Positions 22,715 to 33,552 are shown, numbered from the stretch's first letter. The stretch is DNA of 64,000 bases from JADCRZ01 sp037718865 (GCA_037718865.1 JBBJMP010000010.1:186001-250000); one strand, 5' to 3'. Program-made: numbers and translations. Notes: generated from the sequence alone by a model not told the origin.

Positions 22715-25693
22715 TTAATCATTGTTCCTTCGGTTCATTCCGTCCATTCTTCTTTCGTTACCTCCGCCTTCTCTTCTCATTTCCAAATTACGCTGGTTTT
22801 GATTCGCACCACCACCTGCACGATTCAGGTTATAGGTGAACGTCAGCATAAAATAACGTCGTAACACCACCGTACGTGTATCCACAATATAGTTTTCTCC
22901 TATGGTACGGTCAATATTTCGGTTTTGATTCAATATATCATTAACTGAAAACTTCAATTCTCCATTTTTCTTTTTAAATAACTGCCTGGCAAAACTCGCG
23001 TGCCACAACGGAACATTCTGATTAAAGCCATCTGCCCGGCCGCTGTTTATCAAATAATCGAAGTTAGTGGCAAGCACAAAATTCCAGGGAAGGAAATAGC
23101 TGATATCTGTTGAATACGTTTGAGAAAAGTATTGATTATCCTGGTTTTGGCTTAATTTCTGGCTCTGGCCATTGGTTTGCCCTCCACTGTACTTAACATT
23201 ATTATAAGAAACACTGGCATTAAGACCAAAGTTCAGCTTCTCCTTAATATCCATATTCACCCCTATCCGCTGTCTTACAGTAATTGAGCTGGTATTGTTT
23301 TTTTGTTTATACAGCAGGCTCACGTCCTTGTTGTAGTTGATTGTGTTACTGAAGTTGATACTGCTCCCCTTTAAGCCTTTGCGAAGCGGAATTCCTACAG
23401 TTATTGATGAAAAAGCATTATAGGCACCGTTCAGGTTTACCGGCCTGATAAACTGTACCCCTCGGCCCCTGGCAGTATCAAAACCTATACTGTTAACGAT
23501 CTTGTTAGAAGTCTGGTTGAAATTAAGGTTAACATTTAAAAACCGGAAAGTAGTAGAATTAAATGTGTTGTAACTGGCATTGACATTATTGCTGAACTCC
23601 TGCTTCAGATTCGGATTACCCTGTACGGTTCGCAAACTGTTGGTTTCATCTCTGACATCCTGTAACTGGTTGACACTGGGTTGGTTTGTACGCCCCCTGT
23701 AATTAATGCGCAGATTTTTACTCTTGCTGAAATTATAATTATAATTAGCAGTTGGAAAGAAATTGATAAAGCTCTGCTTGTAATTTATGGATGAATCCTT
23801 GCCGTTAACCCGGAAGATTGCCCGGATACTTTTACTTTCGAGATCTGAAGACTGCATGGCACCTCCCAGCTGTAATCCTGATTTAGCAGTTTGAATCCTG
23901 AAGTTTAATCCTACCCGGTGCGCCAGAAAATCGTTTTCAAAGTAATTGGTCTGTTGGAGGTTAAGGCTGTCATAGCGCTTTGATCCGATATTATAATTAT
24001 AGGCTATCCGATCGGAGGTACTGTTATTATCGGTGTAGGCATAATTGAACTCCAGGATCTTATTTTTGCCGATGGGCTCTGTGTAAGAAGCACTTAATAC
24101 GTTATTGTTTGACTTGGTTTCCTGACTGCTTTCAAAATCCTGGTTACGGGTGCTATCTATAAAACCGTTTGGATTATAAAAGACAAGCGGGTTGTAGTTT
24201 GTTCCTTTACCGTCACTCGTATTTGTTGAATTGAACCATCCCAGGGTTAGCGTGCGGCCCAGTTTACCGAACTTGCGCCGGTACAAGAGATTATTATTCA
24301 GGCTAACGCCTTCCCTTTCACTGGTATTGCGGCTTATTCCACTTAGTGCAAGATAATTTAATCCGGGTTGTGTTGTCCGGGTGGAAGATGTGTCATAACT
24401 ATTCCTTGCGGAATTCTGTAGCGTAAGACTGGGTGTAAACAGGATGGAGTTATTGGAATCTATATAATATTCCATGCGGAGGTTTACCCGGTGGTTTTTA
24501 TTCATACTTACGGTTTCGCTTGACTGGGTTTGATAAGTCACCGAATCCCTGGGGAAAAAGGTCTGTCGTAAGCTGGACTCACTTGTTTTGTTCTCGGATT
24601 CAGAATAAAAATAGCTTCCCGCAATGTCTAGTTTACTGCCAATTTTATCTGTATAGTTAATGCCCACATTCGTTGCGCGGGTAATGCCGTTACCACCTCC
24701 GCTAAAGCCACCGCTTCCACCTCGTCCTCCGCTTCCACGACCGCCACCTCCGAAATTATTACCGCCTCCGCTAAATCCGCCACCTCCGCCACCACTAAAA
24801 CCACCGCTTCCAAAGCCACCCATGTTTCCAACTATATCGTTGAAATTAAAGGTTTGACGGTTAAGATTATTAGAACCTGAAACAAGGGAAATGCGCCTGG
24901 TATCGTTGAAATAATTAGCCGTTAAACTGGCCAGATACCTGCTATCCGTGCCTCCGCCGACTGTAGCCCTTCCAAAATAACCCTTCCTCTTCGCTTTTTT
25001 TAGTTTTATGTTAATCGTTTTTGCACGGCTTCCATCATCTATACGGCTGAATTTAGCCTGGTCGCTCATATCATCGAACACCTGAACCGATTCGATCATA
25101 TCTGCCGTAATATTCTTAGTGGCCATTTTGGGATCGGTTCCAAAAAATTCTTTTCCATCAACGTATACTTTCTGAATGTCTTCCCCCTGAGCCTTTATAT
25201 TGCCATCCTTATCTACTTCAACCCCCGGCAATTTTTTCAGAAGGTCCTCCGCCGATGAGTTGGGCACCGTTTTGAAGGCACCTGCCCTGAATTCTACCGT
25301 GTCTTTTTTAACTATAATCGGAGCACCTTCTACGACGACCTCCTCCAGCAGGGTCGTTCTTTTGTCAAGATGAATGATGCCCAGATCAAGTATATTTTTT
25401 CCCCTGCTGATGGTAATTTTGCGGCTCTGGTTTGCAAAGCCCTGAAAAGTAATGAGCAGGCGGTAAGTGCCCGTGTCAAGGTCTTTGACCTCGAATTCGC
25501 CTTTGGCGTTTGATAATGAAAAGGAAACCAGGGATGAGTCGAGTAAGTTCAGAACGGAAACAGTAGCCTCTGCAAGTGATTCTTTAGACAGTGTATCAGT
25601 TAATTTTCCTTTTACGGAGCCATTTACTTTAGTTTGAGCCAGGCCTGACACAAAGCTACCAAGCAGAATCAACAACACCAGAGGATATTTCAT
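22715..25693 (-). CDS. Outer membrane beta-barrel protein (TonB-dependent receptor-like)
   Basis: 992 residues. A signal peptide (ILLGSFVSGLAQ) is followed by a carboxypeptidase-regulatory-like domain (VKGKLTDTLSKESLAEATV), a plug-like domain with LKKLPGVEVDKDGNI and VYVDGKEFFGTDPKMATKNI, then a long barrel of the OMP_b-brl_3 type. A low-complexity insertion of about 55 residues, almost only Gly, Ser, Phe, Arg and Asn (GGFSGGGGGGFSGGG type), lies near residues 290-340, probably in an extracellular or periplasmic loop. A second disordered region with Met, Arg and Asn forms the C-terminus (MRREGGGNERRMDGMNRRN), so the barrel does not end at the last residue. The ligand is unknown. Confidence 0.9.
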   Translation of the reverse strand: MKYPLVLLILLGSFVSGLAQTKVNGSVKGKLTDTLSKESLAEATVSVLNLLDSSLVSFSLSNAKGEFEVKDLDTGTYRLLITFQGFANQSRKITISRGKNILDLGIIHLDKRTTLLEEVVVEGAPIIVKKDTVEFRAGAFKTVPNSSAEDLLKKLPGVEVDKDGNIKAQGEDIQKVYVDGKEFFGTDPKMATKNITADMIESVQVFDDMSDQAKFSRIDDGSRAKTINIKLKKAKRKGYFGRATVGGGTDSRYLASLTANYFNDTRRISLVSGSNNLNRQTFNFNDIVGNMGGFGSGGFSGGGGGGFSGGGNNFGGGGRGSGGRGGSGGFSGGGNGITRATNVGINYTDKIGSKLDIAGSYFYSESENKTSESSLRQTFFPRDSVTYQTQSSETVSMNKNHRVNLRMEYYIDSNNSILFTPSLTLQNSARNSYDTSSTRTTQPGLNYLALSGISRNTSEREGVSLNNNLLYRRKFGKLGRTLTLGWFNSTNTSDGKGTNYNPLVFYNPNGFIDSTRNQDFESSQETKSNNNVLSASYTEPIGKNKILEFNYAYTDNNSTSDRIAYNYNIGSKRYDSLNLQQTNYFENDFLAHRVGLNFRIQTAKSGLQLGGAMQSSDLESKSIRAIFRVNGKDSSINYKQSFINFFPTANYNYNFSKSKNLRINYRGRTNQPSVNQLQDVRDETNSLRTVQGNPNLKQEFSNNVNASYNTFNSTTFRFLNVNLNFNQTSNKIVNSIGFDTARGRGVQFIRPVNLNGAYNAFSSITVGIPLRKGLKGSSINFSNTINYNKDVSLLYKQKNNTSSITVRQRIGVNMDIKEKLNFGLNASVSYNNVKYSGGQTNGQSQKLSQNQDNQYFSQTYSTDISYFLPWNFVLATNFDYLINSGRADGFNQNVPLWHASFARQLFKKKNGELKFSVNDILNQNRNIDRTIGENYIVDTRTVVLRRYFMLTFTYNLNRAGGGANQNQRNLEMRREGGGNERRMDGMNRRNND

Positions 25694-25843
25694 ATGTTCA
25701 GGGAATGAGTACTTGAATACCGTATTAGATGCTGTTCACCTTTAAAACTTGTGGATCTCCCTTTACATCCATAAAAGGAAAATTTGGTGTCAATCTGACA
25801 ATTATTAAGAGATTTTTCAGTTAAGGGGCTTCGATGTATTCAG

Positions 25844-28800
25844 TTAACTGAACAGGTATTCTACGTCTTCCTTAGTGAGGTTTTTTACAAAACCATCATC
25901 ATCCGCTATCAGGTCTCTGGCCAGGGATCGCTTCCGGTCCTGCAACTGTAGAATTTTGTCTTCGATGGTGTCTTTACAGATCATCCTGTAGGCAAAAATA
26001 TTTTTTGTTTGTCCTATGCGGTGAGTACGGTCTATGGCTTGCTGTTCTACTGCGGGGTTCCACCACGGGTCAACGATGTAGACATAGTCAGCGGCCGTCA
26101 GGTTTAAACCAACTCCTCCCGCCTTTAACGAAATGAGAAATACCCGGCAATCTTCCTGGTTCTGAAAGTTTTGAATGGCTTTTTCACGGTCCACGGCGGA
26201 AGTGCTGCCGTCAAAATATTCAAATTTAACTTCCAGTGCTTTAAGTTTCTCCTTAACCAGGGCCAGCATACCCAGGAATTGGGAAAACACCAGTGCCTTA
26301 TGGTTACTAATATTTTCCGTGATCTCTCTCGCCAATTCCTCAAGCTTGATGGAATGATTGGGATAGGGGTCCGGTTCATTAAGAATGGCAGGTGAGTCAC
26401 AGATCTGTCGCAGCTTCATCAGGCCCTGCAGGATGGTCAACTGCGATTTCTGAATACCCTGCGAATCGATCACTCCCAGTATTTTATCCCGGTAATCATT
26501 GCGATAAGCTTCATAGATCTTTCGCTGCTCGTCCTCCATTTCACAAAACAGGATGGTTTCGGTTTTTTCGGGTAGGTCTTTGGCTACTTGTTCTTTCGTT
26601 CTCCGAAGAATAAAAGGGAACAATAATTTACGGAGGTGATCTTTTCTATCCGGTTCACCGAACTTGTCGATAGGGATAGCAAATTCATGCCGGAAAAATT
26701 CCAGGCTTCCAAGCATTCCCGGGTTTAGAAAATTCATTTGTGCAAAAATATCGAAGGTGTTATTCTGCAAAGGAGTACCGCTCATACACAGCTTGTGCTT
26801 GGCCTTCAGCAAACCGGCGGCGCGGGTTACCTTGCTCGAGGGGTTTTTTATAGCCTGCGATTCATCCAGGATCACGTAATCAAATTCATTTTCAACCAGT
26901 AATTTGATATCACTTCTTAATGTGCCATAAGTGGTAATGATGATATTAAATTGCCTGAGCACGTCCTTACTCCTGGTGCGATCACCGCCATGATGTATGA
27001 GCCAGGTTAAGTGCTGTGTAAACTTTTTGATCTCATTCTCCCAGTTAAACATCAGCGTGGTTGGGCAGACAACCAGTGCATTTAATGTCCCATGGGTTTG
27101 TTTATAGTGCTGCAGGAAGGATAACGCCTGCACGGTTTTACCCAAACCCATATCGTCGGCAAGTATTCCCCCCCATTTGACTTCGCTGAGGTAATTCAGC
27201 CATTGAAAACCAAAAGACTGATAAGGGCGTAAAACATGTTGAAGGTTGGCGGGCGGATCTATTTCCCGTATGCTTTTAAACCCACGCAGGCGATCATACT
27301 TTTCTTCCAGTTTAATAAACAATTCTTCTTCGTTCCGGTTATCGTACAGCTCATCTATCACACTCATGTGATACTTGGAAAGTTTCAACTCATTGAGCTT
27401 CCCTTCCCCGACCCTGAATAACAGTGAGTATTTTTTTATCCACTCTTCCGGCAGAATACCCAGTGTTCCGTCATTCAGCTGCACAAATTGCTGTTTATTT
27501 GCCAATGCACGCTTAACCTCAGCTATGGTTACCTGCTGATCACCGAATACAATGTCTACCTTGGCATCAAACCAATCCGTATTACTGCTGATATGGATTT
27601 TGGTTTGCGGTTTGGCAGTATTAAAACGAAAATTCTTTAATGCCTCAAAGCCGAACACAGGCACTTTCATGTCCTTCATTGCATCAACAAAAAGAAAAAA
27701 CCAGTTATTGCGCAATACTTCGCTGCCTTTCAAAACAAGATTGTGCGAGCCTTCCGGTTTTATAAAGTTGGAGTGAAGGGCCTCCAGCCTGGAAATGAAT
27801 TCAGTTTCCGTTGCTTTATTCCGGTGAACAATAAGCACCTTATCTCCGTTGGGGATGACGATCTCATCTTTATCCCCTGATTTAGTGTCAAAACCCTTGT
27901 AGGAAAATACGGGTTGAAACACCAGGAAATCACCCTTTTCCTGCAACAATAGTTTTTTTTCAGGCTCTCCATCCTTGATCTGGGTAATCAGGTTTCTGTC
28001 AAATTCCACCTGGTACCGTTTTGCCAGCGGCAGTACATAAGATTTTAATTGAGCCGGCCAATCTTCCTGGTTGATACTCATAACTCCCCGGCTGGCGAAA
28101 GGCTCTATGGTGTTTACATCATCTGCTTCCGACCACAGATACAGGTTTTCCTTGTAAAAAAACATCAGGTTGCTGTTAAGCTGGTTGGCACTGATACTCA
28201 TCTCGTGCCCATTGATCCTGACCCAGCAACTGATCTCATAGGCATTCTCCCGGATCATAATTTTAAAGTGAGGAACGATGGTGTCAGGTACAATGCCTAC
28301 TGTGCGCAGACTATCCGTTTTGAATGGTTTGTGCCCATTCAGATAAAACACAAAGGGATTAGTGGCAACGTCTCCGAAGAGCTTCTTTAATTTGGGGTGA
28401 AGATATTCAACCATCAGGCTCTTGGTTTCACCAGGCAGCTCGTCTGTTTCATGGTGAATGATGTTTTCCCAGATGCCACTGAAGGGAGAATTACGATTCA
28501 GGTATTTAGTAACCTCCCCTTCCTGGATGCGCCGCAACGCGGGTACCAGTTGCTTGTCTTCTTCCATTAATACGTCTGTATTTATGAATTTTAAAAGATC
28601 CAGCTTTTCTATTTTACCTATAAAATTTTTCTGTTCTTCATCGCTCTCCCCCTGTATGGCCTCTACCCAGAACCCGGGGTAAGACTTGTAATTCAGATTA
28701 AATACCACACCAACCCGCAGGGCAGGCCCCGTTATGATTGCTTCCTGTTCGTCCTGCACCTGCATTGCCAGTTCGGCCGGTTTAGGCCTGTTTATCGAGA

Positions 28801-29596
28801 TGGGATTGATCCTTTTAATTGACGTATCAAGCACCCTCAAAAAGGGCTTACCCTCTTTATAAGTAAATTCAAATTTTCCCTTTAGTTCATCGTTTAACGT
28901 ATATCCGTATGCTTCAAGCAGTTTGTTCTTTTCTTTATCCCAACTGCGTATAGAATCAAAATAATGCGGTCCGTACGCTTTGAGCAATTGAAGAATGACG
29001 ATTACTTTAGGGAGACATAAAGGATGGGCCGCATCTTCATAATCGCAACTGGTATCAAAATTACGTTCTTCATTTTTTCGGATGACAACAGCATATTTCT
29101 TATCGTCCAGTTCTACCCATGCTTTAACCATTTCATCTTTTGCCAATTCAATGTCAGCCTGTTTGGTAAGCAGGTATTCCTCTGCTTCCGTATATGTTTG
29201 GGCCGAGCATAATAGTTTGATCGTTTTCAGATCAATGTATTTCATTTTTACAACGGTATGCCGCTGGTCGTATACAACCTCTTCTGCCTTTAATAAGTTC
29301 TTGTCAAGTAATTCCTGCAATTGAATAAGGGCAGCCGCCTCATGACGGCAGATATCACTAAGGTTATAAGGACAACTGCAACGTAACGATAAGGTTTTAG
29401 GGTCGTTAAATTTCTGAATATGAACTTTATAATAAGTGGTATAACTATCATCCTTAACCCGGAATGTTACCGAACCAAGCAGCTCATCATATTCCACCAG
29501 TTCTACATAATTAATGGCATGAATTTTCTTCCCTCTGCGGATCACTTCTTCGGTTCCGTTGGTATAAACATATTTTATAAGGTGCGGTAATGCCAT
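25844..29596 (-). CDS. SWIM-domain SNF2 family helicase/ATPase
   Basis: 1250 residues. A SWIM zinc finger near residues 70-95 (CSCPYNLSDICRHEAAALIQL, CxCx(n)CxH) is followed by a long, variable middle region (about 100-760) typical of bacterial SNF2 proteins. Then comes the ATPase core: ADDMGLGKTVQAL (Walker A), VILDESQAIKN (motif II), LCMSGTPLQNN (motif III), and the second lobe with SLKAGGVGLNLTAADYV and DRTHRIGQ. Such proteins remodel protein-DNA or protein-RNA polymerase complexes; RapA is a distant cousin. Single gene, monocistronic, between the barrel gene and the divergent M23 peptidase gene. Confidence 0.95.
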   Translation of the reverse strand: MALPHLIKYVYTNGTEEVIRRGKKIHAINYVELVEYDELLGSVTFRVKDDSYTTYYKVHIQKFNDPKTLSLRCSCPYNLSDICRHEAAALIQLQELLDKNLLKAEEVVYDQRHTVVKMKYIDLKTIKLLCSAQTYTEAEEYLLTKQADIELAKDEMVKAWVELDDKKYAVVIRKNEERNFDTSCDYEDAAHPLCLPKVIVILQLLKAYGPHYFDSIRSWDKEKNKLLEAYGYTLNDELKGKFEFTYKEGKPFLRVLDTSIKRINPISINRPKPAELAMQVQDEQEAIITGPALRVGVVFNLNYKSYPGFWVEAIQGESDEEQKNFIGKIEKLDLLKFINTDVLMEEDKQLVPALRRIQEGEVTKYLNRNSPFSGIWENIIHHETDELPGETKSLMVEYLHPKLKKLFGDVATNPFVFYLNGHKPFKTDSLRTVGIVPDTIVPHFKIMIRENAYEISCWVRINGHEMSISANQLNSNLMFFYKENLYLWSEADDVNTIEPFASRGVMSINQEDWPAQLKSYVLPLAKRYQVEFDRNLITQIKDGEPEKKLLLQEKGDFLVFQPVFSYKGFDTKSGDKDEIVIPNGDKVLIVHRNKATETEFISRLEALHSNFIKPEGSHNLVLKGSEVLRNNWFFLFVDAMKDMKVPVFGFEALKNFRFNTAKPQTKIHISSNTDWFDAKVDIVFGDQQVTIAEVKRALANKQQFVQLNDGTLGILPEEWIKKYSLLFRVGEGKLNELKLSKYHMSVIDELYDNRNEEELFIKLEEKYDRLRGFKSIREIDPPANLQHVLRPYQSFGFQWLNYLSEVKWGGILADDMGLGKTVQALSFLQHYKQTHGTLNALVVCPTTLMFNWENEIKKFTQHLTWLIHHGGDRTRSKDVLRQFNIIITTYGTLRSDIKLLVENEFDYVILDESQAIKNPSSKVTRAAGLLKAKHKLCMSGTPLQNNTFDIFAQMNFLNPGMLGSLEFFRHEFAIPIDKFGEPDRKDHLRKLLFPFILRRTKEQVAKDLPEKTETILFCEMEDEQRKIYEAYRNDYRDKILGVIDSQGIQKSQLTILQGLMKLRQICDSPAILNEPDPYPNHSIKLEELAREITENISNHKALVFSQFLGMLALVKEKLKALEVKFEYFDGSTSAVDREKAIQNFQNQEDCRVFLISLKAGGVGLNLTAADYVYIVDPWWNPAVEQQAIDRTHRIGQTKNIFAYRMICKDTIEDKILQLQDRKRSLARDLIADDDGFVKNLTKEDVEYLFS

Positions 29597-29855
29597 CCTG
29601 AATATTGCTGATTATATGAATAAGTCAAATTAACGGAACCCCAATGCTGTTTTACGGTTTAAGGCTGCCTGTTTCAATAAAGGGTTCAGAAAAGTACAAT
29701 CTGCAAAAGTAAAGGAAAATTTATGACCTCCGGAAGTTTAAAATGTTGATGGCAACAGAATTCTTATTAACTTAATCTGGCTTTTCCGTTACCCGTTTTA
29801 TAAAAATCAAGTATTAAAAATTTACTGTCACCCTACTTTAGTAGAACGAATACTT

Positions 29856-31187
29856 ATGCGTTTATATCCCGTTCACTGGTTGGCAATCTTTTTTGCCGGG
29901 CTTACTTTTACCGTGTCCTGTTCGACTTCCGGACCCGGCCTTTTCGCCAAAAAAAGTCCTCATGAGCAATATGGTCAACGTATTGACAACGCAGGTTTAC
30001 GGCATACTGCCATGGGCCGATCCTGGTTTGAGGCTGCAGCGCATAGCCTTGCTATGCCCTTAACCATTTCTATCCCTTACCAGGAAACCGGTTATTTTGC
30101 TGCCGAAAATCCAAGGGCAGTAGGTTTGCAATTTAGGGCCCGGCAGGGTGAAAAATTACAGATACGTTTAGATAAAAGACCTGCTCCAGGCTTTACGCTG
30201 TACCTGGATTTATGGGAGCCCCCGGTACAGGGATCAGCGGCGAGGTTGTTGATTGCAGCCGATAGCACCGGCAGCCCTTTGGAATATGAAATAAAAAATG
30301 ACGGGTCATACGTGCTGCGAATTCAACCCGAATTACTAAAAGGCGGAGAATATACGCTTACGATCAGCTCAGGACCTTCCCTGGCTTTTCCGGTACCTGA
30401 GCCTGTAAAAGCAACCATAGGAAGTTTCTGGGGGGTGGGGCGCGACAGAGGCGCCCGTAAACATGAAGGGATCGATATTTTTGCTCCTTTTCGGACTCCC
30501 GTTATTGCATCTGCAGCCGGCAGGGTTACCAGGGTAAATGAAAACAACCTGGGAGGGAAAGTAGTATGGCTGAGGCCAACAAATAAAGATTTTACGCTGT
30601 ATTATGCGCATCTTGATACTCAAATCGTACGTGATGGAGATCTGGTTCAGTCAGGCGATACGGTTGGTCTTATGGGTAATACGGGTAATGCCAAGAGCAC
30701 CTCACCCCATCTTCATTTTGGTATTTATGCTGTTGGCGGCGCTGTCGATCCTCTTCCTTTTGTAAATACTGCCAATAAGCGGGCAGAAGTGGTTAAAGCT
30801 TCTATCAACATTCTGGGCAAACGGGTCCGTAGTAGCAAACCAGGCAAGTTATATGAACAACCTGCCGTAAAGGCAGCCTTCATCCCCCTGGAAGTAAATT
30901 CACTGCTTAATGTGGAAGCTGCTACGGCCAACTGGTATAAGGTTGTTTTGCCAGGGGGCCAGAAAGGATTTATCAACGAAACTGCCATCAGCAGCCTGGA
31001 TAAACCGCTACGGCGCCTTAGCCTGTCATCCCGGACAGCCTTATTTGATCAGCCGGATAGCCTGGCCGCCCGTAAAGCTTTTTTGCCCGCCGGAGATCGG
31101 GTTAATATTCTCGCCAGCCACTCCCGCTTTTACCTGGTTAGTACAACAGGTGATGAAACTGGCTGGATCATGAAGCAGGGTTTATAA
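29856..31187 (+). CDS. M23 family (LytM-type) peptidoglycan endopeptidase, lipoprotein
   Basis: 443 residues. A signal with a lipobox-like TVSC around residue 22 suggests lipid anchoring. The LytM/M23 domain lies near residues 190-305, with the zinc ligands His and Asp in HEGIDIFAPF and the HLHF motif in SPHLHFGIYAVGG; all catalytic residues are present. Two SH3b-like segments follow (VNSLLNVEAATANWYKVVL; LPAGDRVNILASHSRFYLVS). It probably trims cell-wall cross-links. The N-terminal beta-rich region (about 60-170) is unassigned. The TACTTTAG before the ATG is a near match to the -7 promoter element. Confidence 0.93.
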   Translation: MRLYPVHWLAIFFAGLTFTVSCSTSGPGLFAKKSPHEQYGQRIDNAGLRHTAMGRSWFEAAAHSLAMPLTISIPYQETGYFAAENPRAVGLQFRARQGEKLQIRLDKRPAPGFTLYLDLWEPPVQGSAARLLIAADSTGSPLEYEIKNDGSYVLRIQPELLKGGEYTLTISSGPSLAFPVPEPVKATIGSFWGVGRDRGARKHEGIDIFAPFRTPVIASAAGRVTRVNENNLGGKVVWLRPTNKDFTLYYAHLDTQIVRDGDLVQSGDTVGLMGNTGNAKSTSPHLHFGIYAVGGAVDPLPFVNTANKRAEVVKASINILGKRVRSSKPGKLYEQPAVKAAFIPLEVNSLLNVEAATANWYKVVLPGGQKGFINETAISSLDKPLRRLSLSSRTALFDQPDSLAARKAFLPAGDRVNILASHSRFYLVSTTGDETGWIMKQGL

Positions 31188-31330
31188 ACGTTTAAGGGAA
31201 TTTTGGTTGGATGGGCAATTTATCTAAACCGCATAAATAATTTTGCGTGATTAAACGGTCGGTTAAGGTGGATACCCACCTTTTCATCTCCTGAAAAACC
31301 ACTATCTTTCTGCTAAACACGAACTGTGTA

Positions 31331-33487
31331 ATGAATAGTATTCGCCAGACGTTGCAACATTATTTCGGGTATACCAGTTTCCGTTTTAACCAGGAGGGGA
31401 TCATTGAAACCGTGCTGGCAAATCAGGATGCAGTTGTGCTGATGCCTACCGGAGGCGGAAAGTCAATCTGTTATCAACTACCGGCCCTGATGCTTGACGG
31501 TGTCACCATTGTGGTTTCTCCCCTGATCGCCCTTATGAAAGACCAGGTAGATGCACTGCGGTTAAGCGGCATAGCGGCGGCATTTCTTAATTCTTCGTTA
31601 CCGGCTTCCGAACAACAGGAGATCGTTAAACGGCTGGAAAATAACAAGCTCAAACTACTGTACCTGGCACCGGAGCGTTTAATGGGCGAATCACGGTTTA
31701 TCCAATTTTTAAAACATCTCAAGGTATCCCTTTTTGCGATCGACGAAGCGCATTGTATCAGCCAGTGGGGTCATGATTTCAGGCCTGAATATCTTATACT
31801 CGGTGAATTAAAAAAACAGTTTCCTGCTATCCCTTTGATTGCTTTAACGGCTACGGCGGACGCAGTAACCAAGCAGGATATTATCGCCAAACTCGGACTG
31901 ATCACCTTCAGGTTGTTTGAGAACAGCTTTAACCGTCCTAATATATTTTATCATATCAGGCCCAAATCAAATTATAGAGAAGAGCTGGTAAACTATTTAA
32001 AAGCACACCGCGAAGACAGCGGGATCATTTATTGCTTATCACGCGCCTCCACCGAAATGTTGGCTGAGCGTTTGAGAAATGCCGGCTTTTCTGCGGCTGC
32101 CTACCATGCTGGATTGGAAAAGAGGTTACGTGAAGAAAGACAGGATAATTTTCTCAAAGATGATATAAGAATCATTGTTGCCACCATAGCATTTGGTATG
32201 GGCATCAATAAGAGCAATGTCCGATTCGTGATACATGTTGACCTGCCAAAAAATATAGAAGGTTATTACCAGGAAACCGGTCGTGCCGGAAGAGACGGCT
32301 TAAAGAGTGATGCCATCTTGTTTTATAGTCCCGGCGACGTGTTTAAGCTTAAACAGTTTGCCACGATTGATGGAAACCCTGCACAAAGCCGCATTATGCT
32401 CAAAAAGCTTGACCAGATGACAGCTTACTGCGAAACCAGGATCTGCAGGCGCAAGTATCTGCTTAACTATTTTGCGGAACAGGCCGCGGACTATTGTGCA
32501 AGTTGTGATGTTTGCCTCAGCGATTATGTAAAAATCGATGCCACCATCGAAGCGCAAAAATTGCTTAGCGCAGTCAGCCGTTTGCAGGAACGGTTTGGCA
32601 TCAACTACCTCGTTGATTTTTTACGTGGTAGCAGCGTTGTTAGAGAAGAGCATCAATCGCTTAAAACCTATGGGGTGGGAAAAGAAATAAGCAAGGATCA
32701 ATGGAAGCTTTATATCCGTGAAATGTTACAACTGAACTACCTGCAACAGTCAGAGGGAGAATACCCTGTACTTAAGCTCAATGAGTTAAGCTGGAAGATC
32801 CTGAAGGGCGAAGAAAAGGTAAGACTGGTTAAGTCGGTCAACGAGAAAACGCCGGTATCCAAACCTGAACTTTTAGCTGTTCATGGTGAATTGTTACAGC
32901 AGCTCAAACAAGTCAGGGATCATTTGGCCAGAAAGGAAAATGTGCCACCCGATCTGATCTTTACAGATGCCACCCTGGTTGAATTGTCAACATACCTGCC
33001 CCTCAACCTTACCGATCTCGGTAAAATCTCCGGTTTTGGAAATGTAAAGACGGGGAAATACGGATTTCACTTTTTACAGGCAGTAAAATCCTATTGTCAA
33101 CAGAACAAACTAACTACACAATTTCATCATAAAAATCCAAAACGGCAGCGCCTTAAGCCTGACCAGGAAAAATCAACTGATAGTAAACGCTATACACTGC
33201 AATTATTCAGAGAAGGTAAACGGGTCCATGAAATCGCCGTTACCCGCGGCCTTGCCCACAGCACCATTGAAGGTCATTTGTCCTGGTTTATCAGGACTGG
33301 TGAATTGGATGTCCATGACCTGATGCCAAAAGAAAAAATTCAGGTAATTATGCAAGAAGTGAAACAAATGGAAGGCAATGCCACAGCCCCTGTCAAAGAA
33401 AAGCTTGGCAATGATTACACGTATGGTGAAATACGCGCTGTTGTAAGTTATTTACAGTGGATGAATGAAGCGGGGATTGAAATGTGA
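31331..33487 (+). CDS. recQ: ATP-dependent DNA helicase RecQ (paralogue 2)
   Basis: 718 residues with the same architecture as the protein at 10,984: Walker A PTGGGKS, DEAH in IDEAHCISQWGHDFRP, QETGRAGRDG, a zinc module (ICRRKYLLNYF...CASCDVC), RQC, HRDC (LPLNLTDLGKISGFGNVK) and a C-terminal helix-turn-helix (HEIAVTRGLAHSTIEGHL, HTH_40-like). Overall similarity to paralogue 1 is clear but distant, so this is an old duplication or two subfamilies. Single gene, followed by a convergent osmC-type gene. Confidence 0.96.
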   Translation: MNSIRQTLQHYFGYTSFRFNQEGIIETVLANQDAVVLMPTGGGKSICYQLPALMLDGVTIVVSPLIALMKDQVDALRLSGIAAAFLNSSLPASEQQEIVKRLENNKLKLLYLAPERLMGESRFIQFLKHLKVSLFAIDEAHCISQWGHDFRPEYLILGELKKQFPAIPLIALTATADAVTKQDIIAKLGLITFRLFENSFNRPNIFYHIRPKSNYREELVNYLKAHREDSGIIYCLSRASTEMLAERLRNAGFSAAAYHAGLEKRLREERQDNFLKDDIRIIVATIAFGMGINKSNVRFVIHVDLPKNIEGYYQETGRAGRDGLKSDAILFYSPGDVFKLKQFATIDGNPAQSRIMLKKLDQMTAYCETRICRRKYLLNYFAEQAADYCASCDVCLSDYVKIDATIEAQKLLSAVSRLQERFGINYLVDFLRGSSVVREEHQSLKTYGVGKEISKDQWKLYIREMLQLNYLQQSEGEYPVLKLNELSWKILKGEEKVRLVKSVNEKTPVSKPELLAVHGELLQQLKQVRDHLARKENVPPDLIFTDATLVELSTYLPLNLTDLGKISGFGNVKTGKYGFHFLQAVKSYCQQNKLTTQFHHKNPKRQRLKPDQEKSTDSKRYTLQLFREGKRVHEIAVTRGLAHSTIEGHLSWFIRTGELDVHDLMPKEKIQVIMQEVKQMEGNATAPVKEKLGNDYTYGEIRAVVSYLQWMNEAGIEM

Positions 33488-33488
33488 G

Positions 33489-33546
33489 ATGAGTTATGAG
33501 AGATGAATTATGAGTTTTAGAAACTAACTCATCACTCATAACTCAT
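33489..33546. repeat. Convergent-gene inverted repeat
   Basis: ATGAGTTATGAGAGATGA (33489-33506) is complementary to TCATCACTCATAACTCAT (33529-33546) at 17 of 18 positions. It fills the gap between the ends of recQ and the osmC-type gene and may end both transcripts, though no T-run follows. Confidence 0.7.
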
Positions 33547-33552
33547 AATCAA

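Noticed and set aside
24660..24857. Proline-rich antisense open frame
   Set aside because: It is the shadow of the glycine-rich repeat of the barrel gene on the other strand.
10984..33487. Two RecQ genes plus a SNF2 helicase as a defence or repair island
   Set aside because: They are widely separated single genes among ordinary core genes; multiple RecQ copies are common in this phylum.
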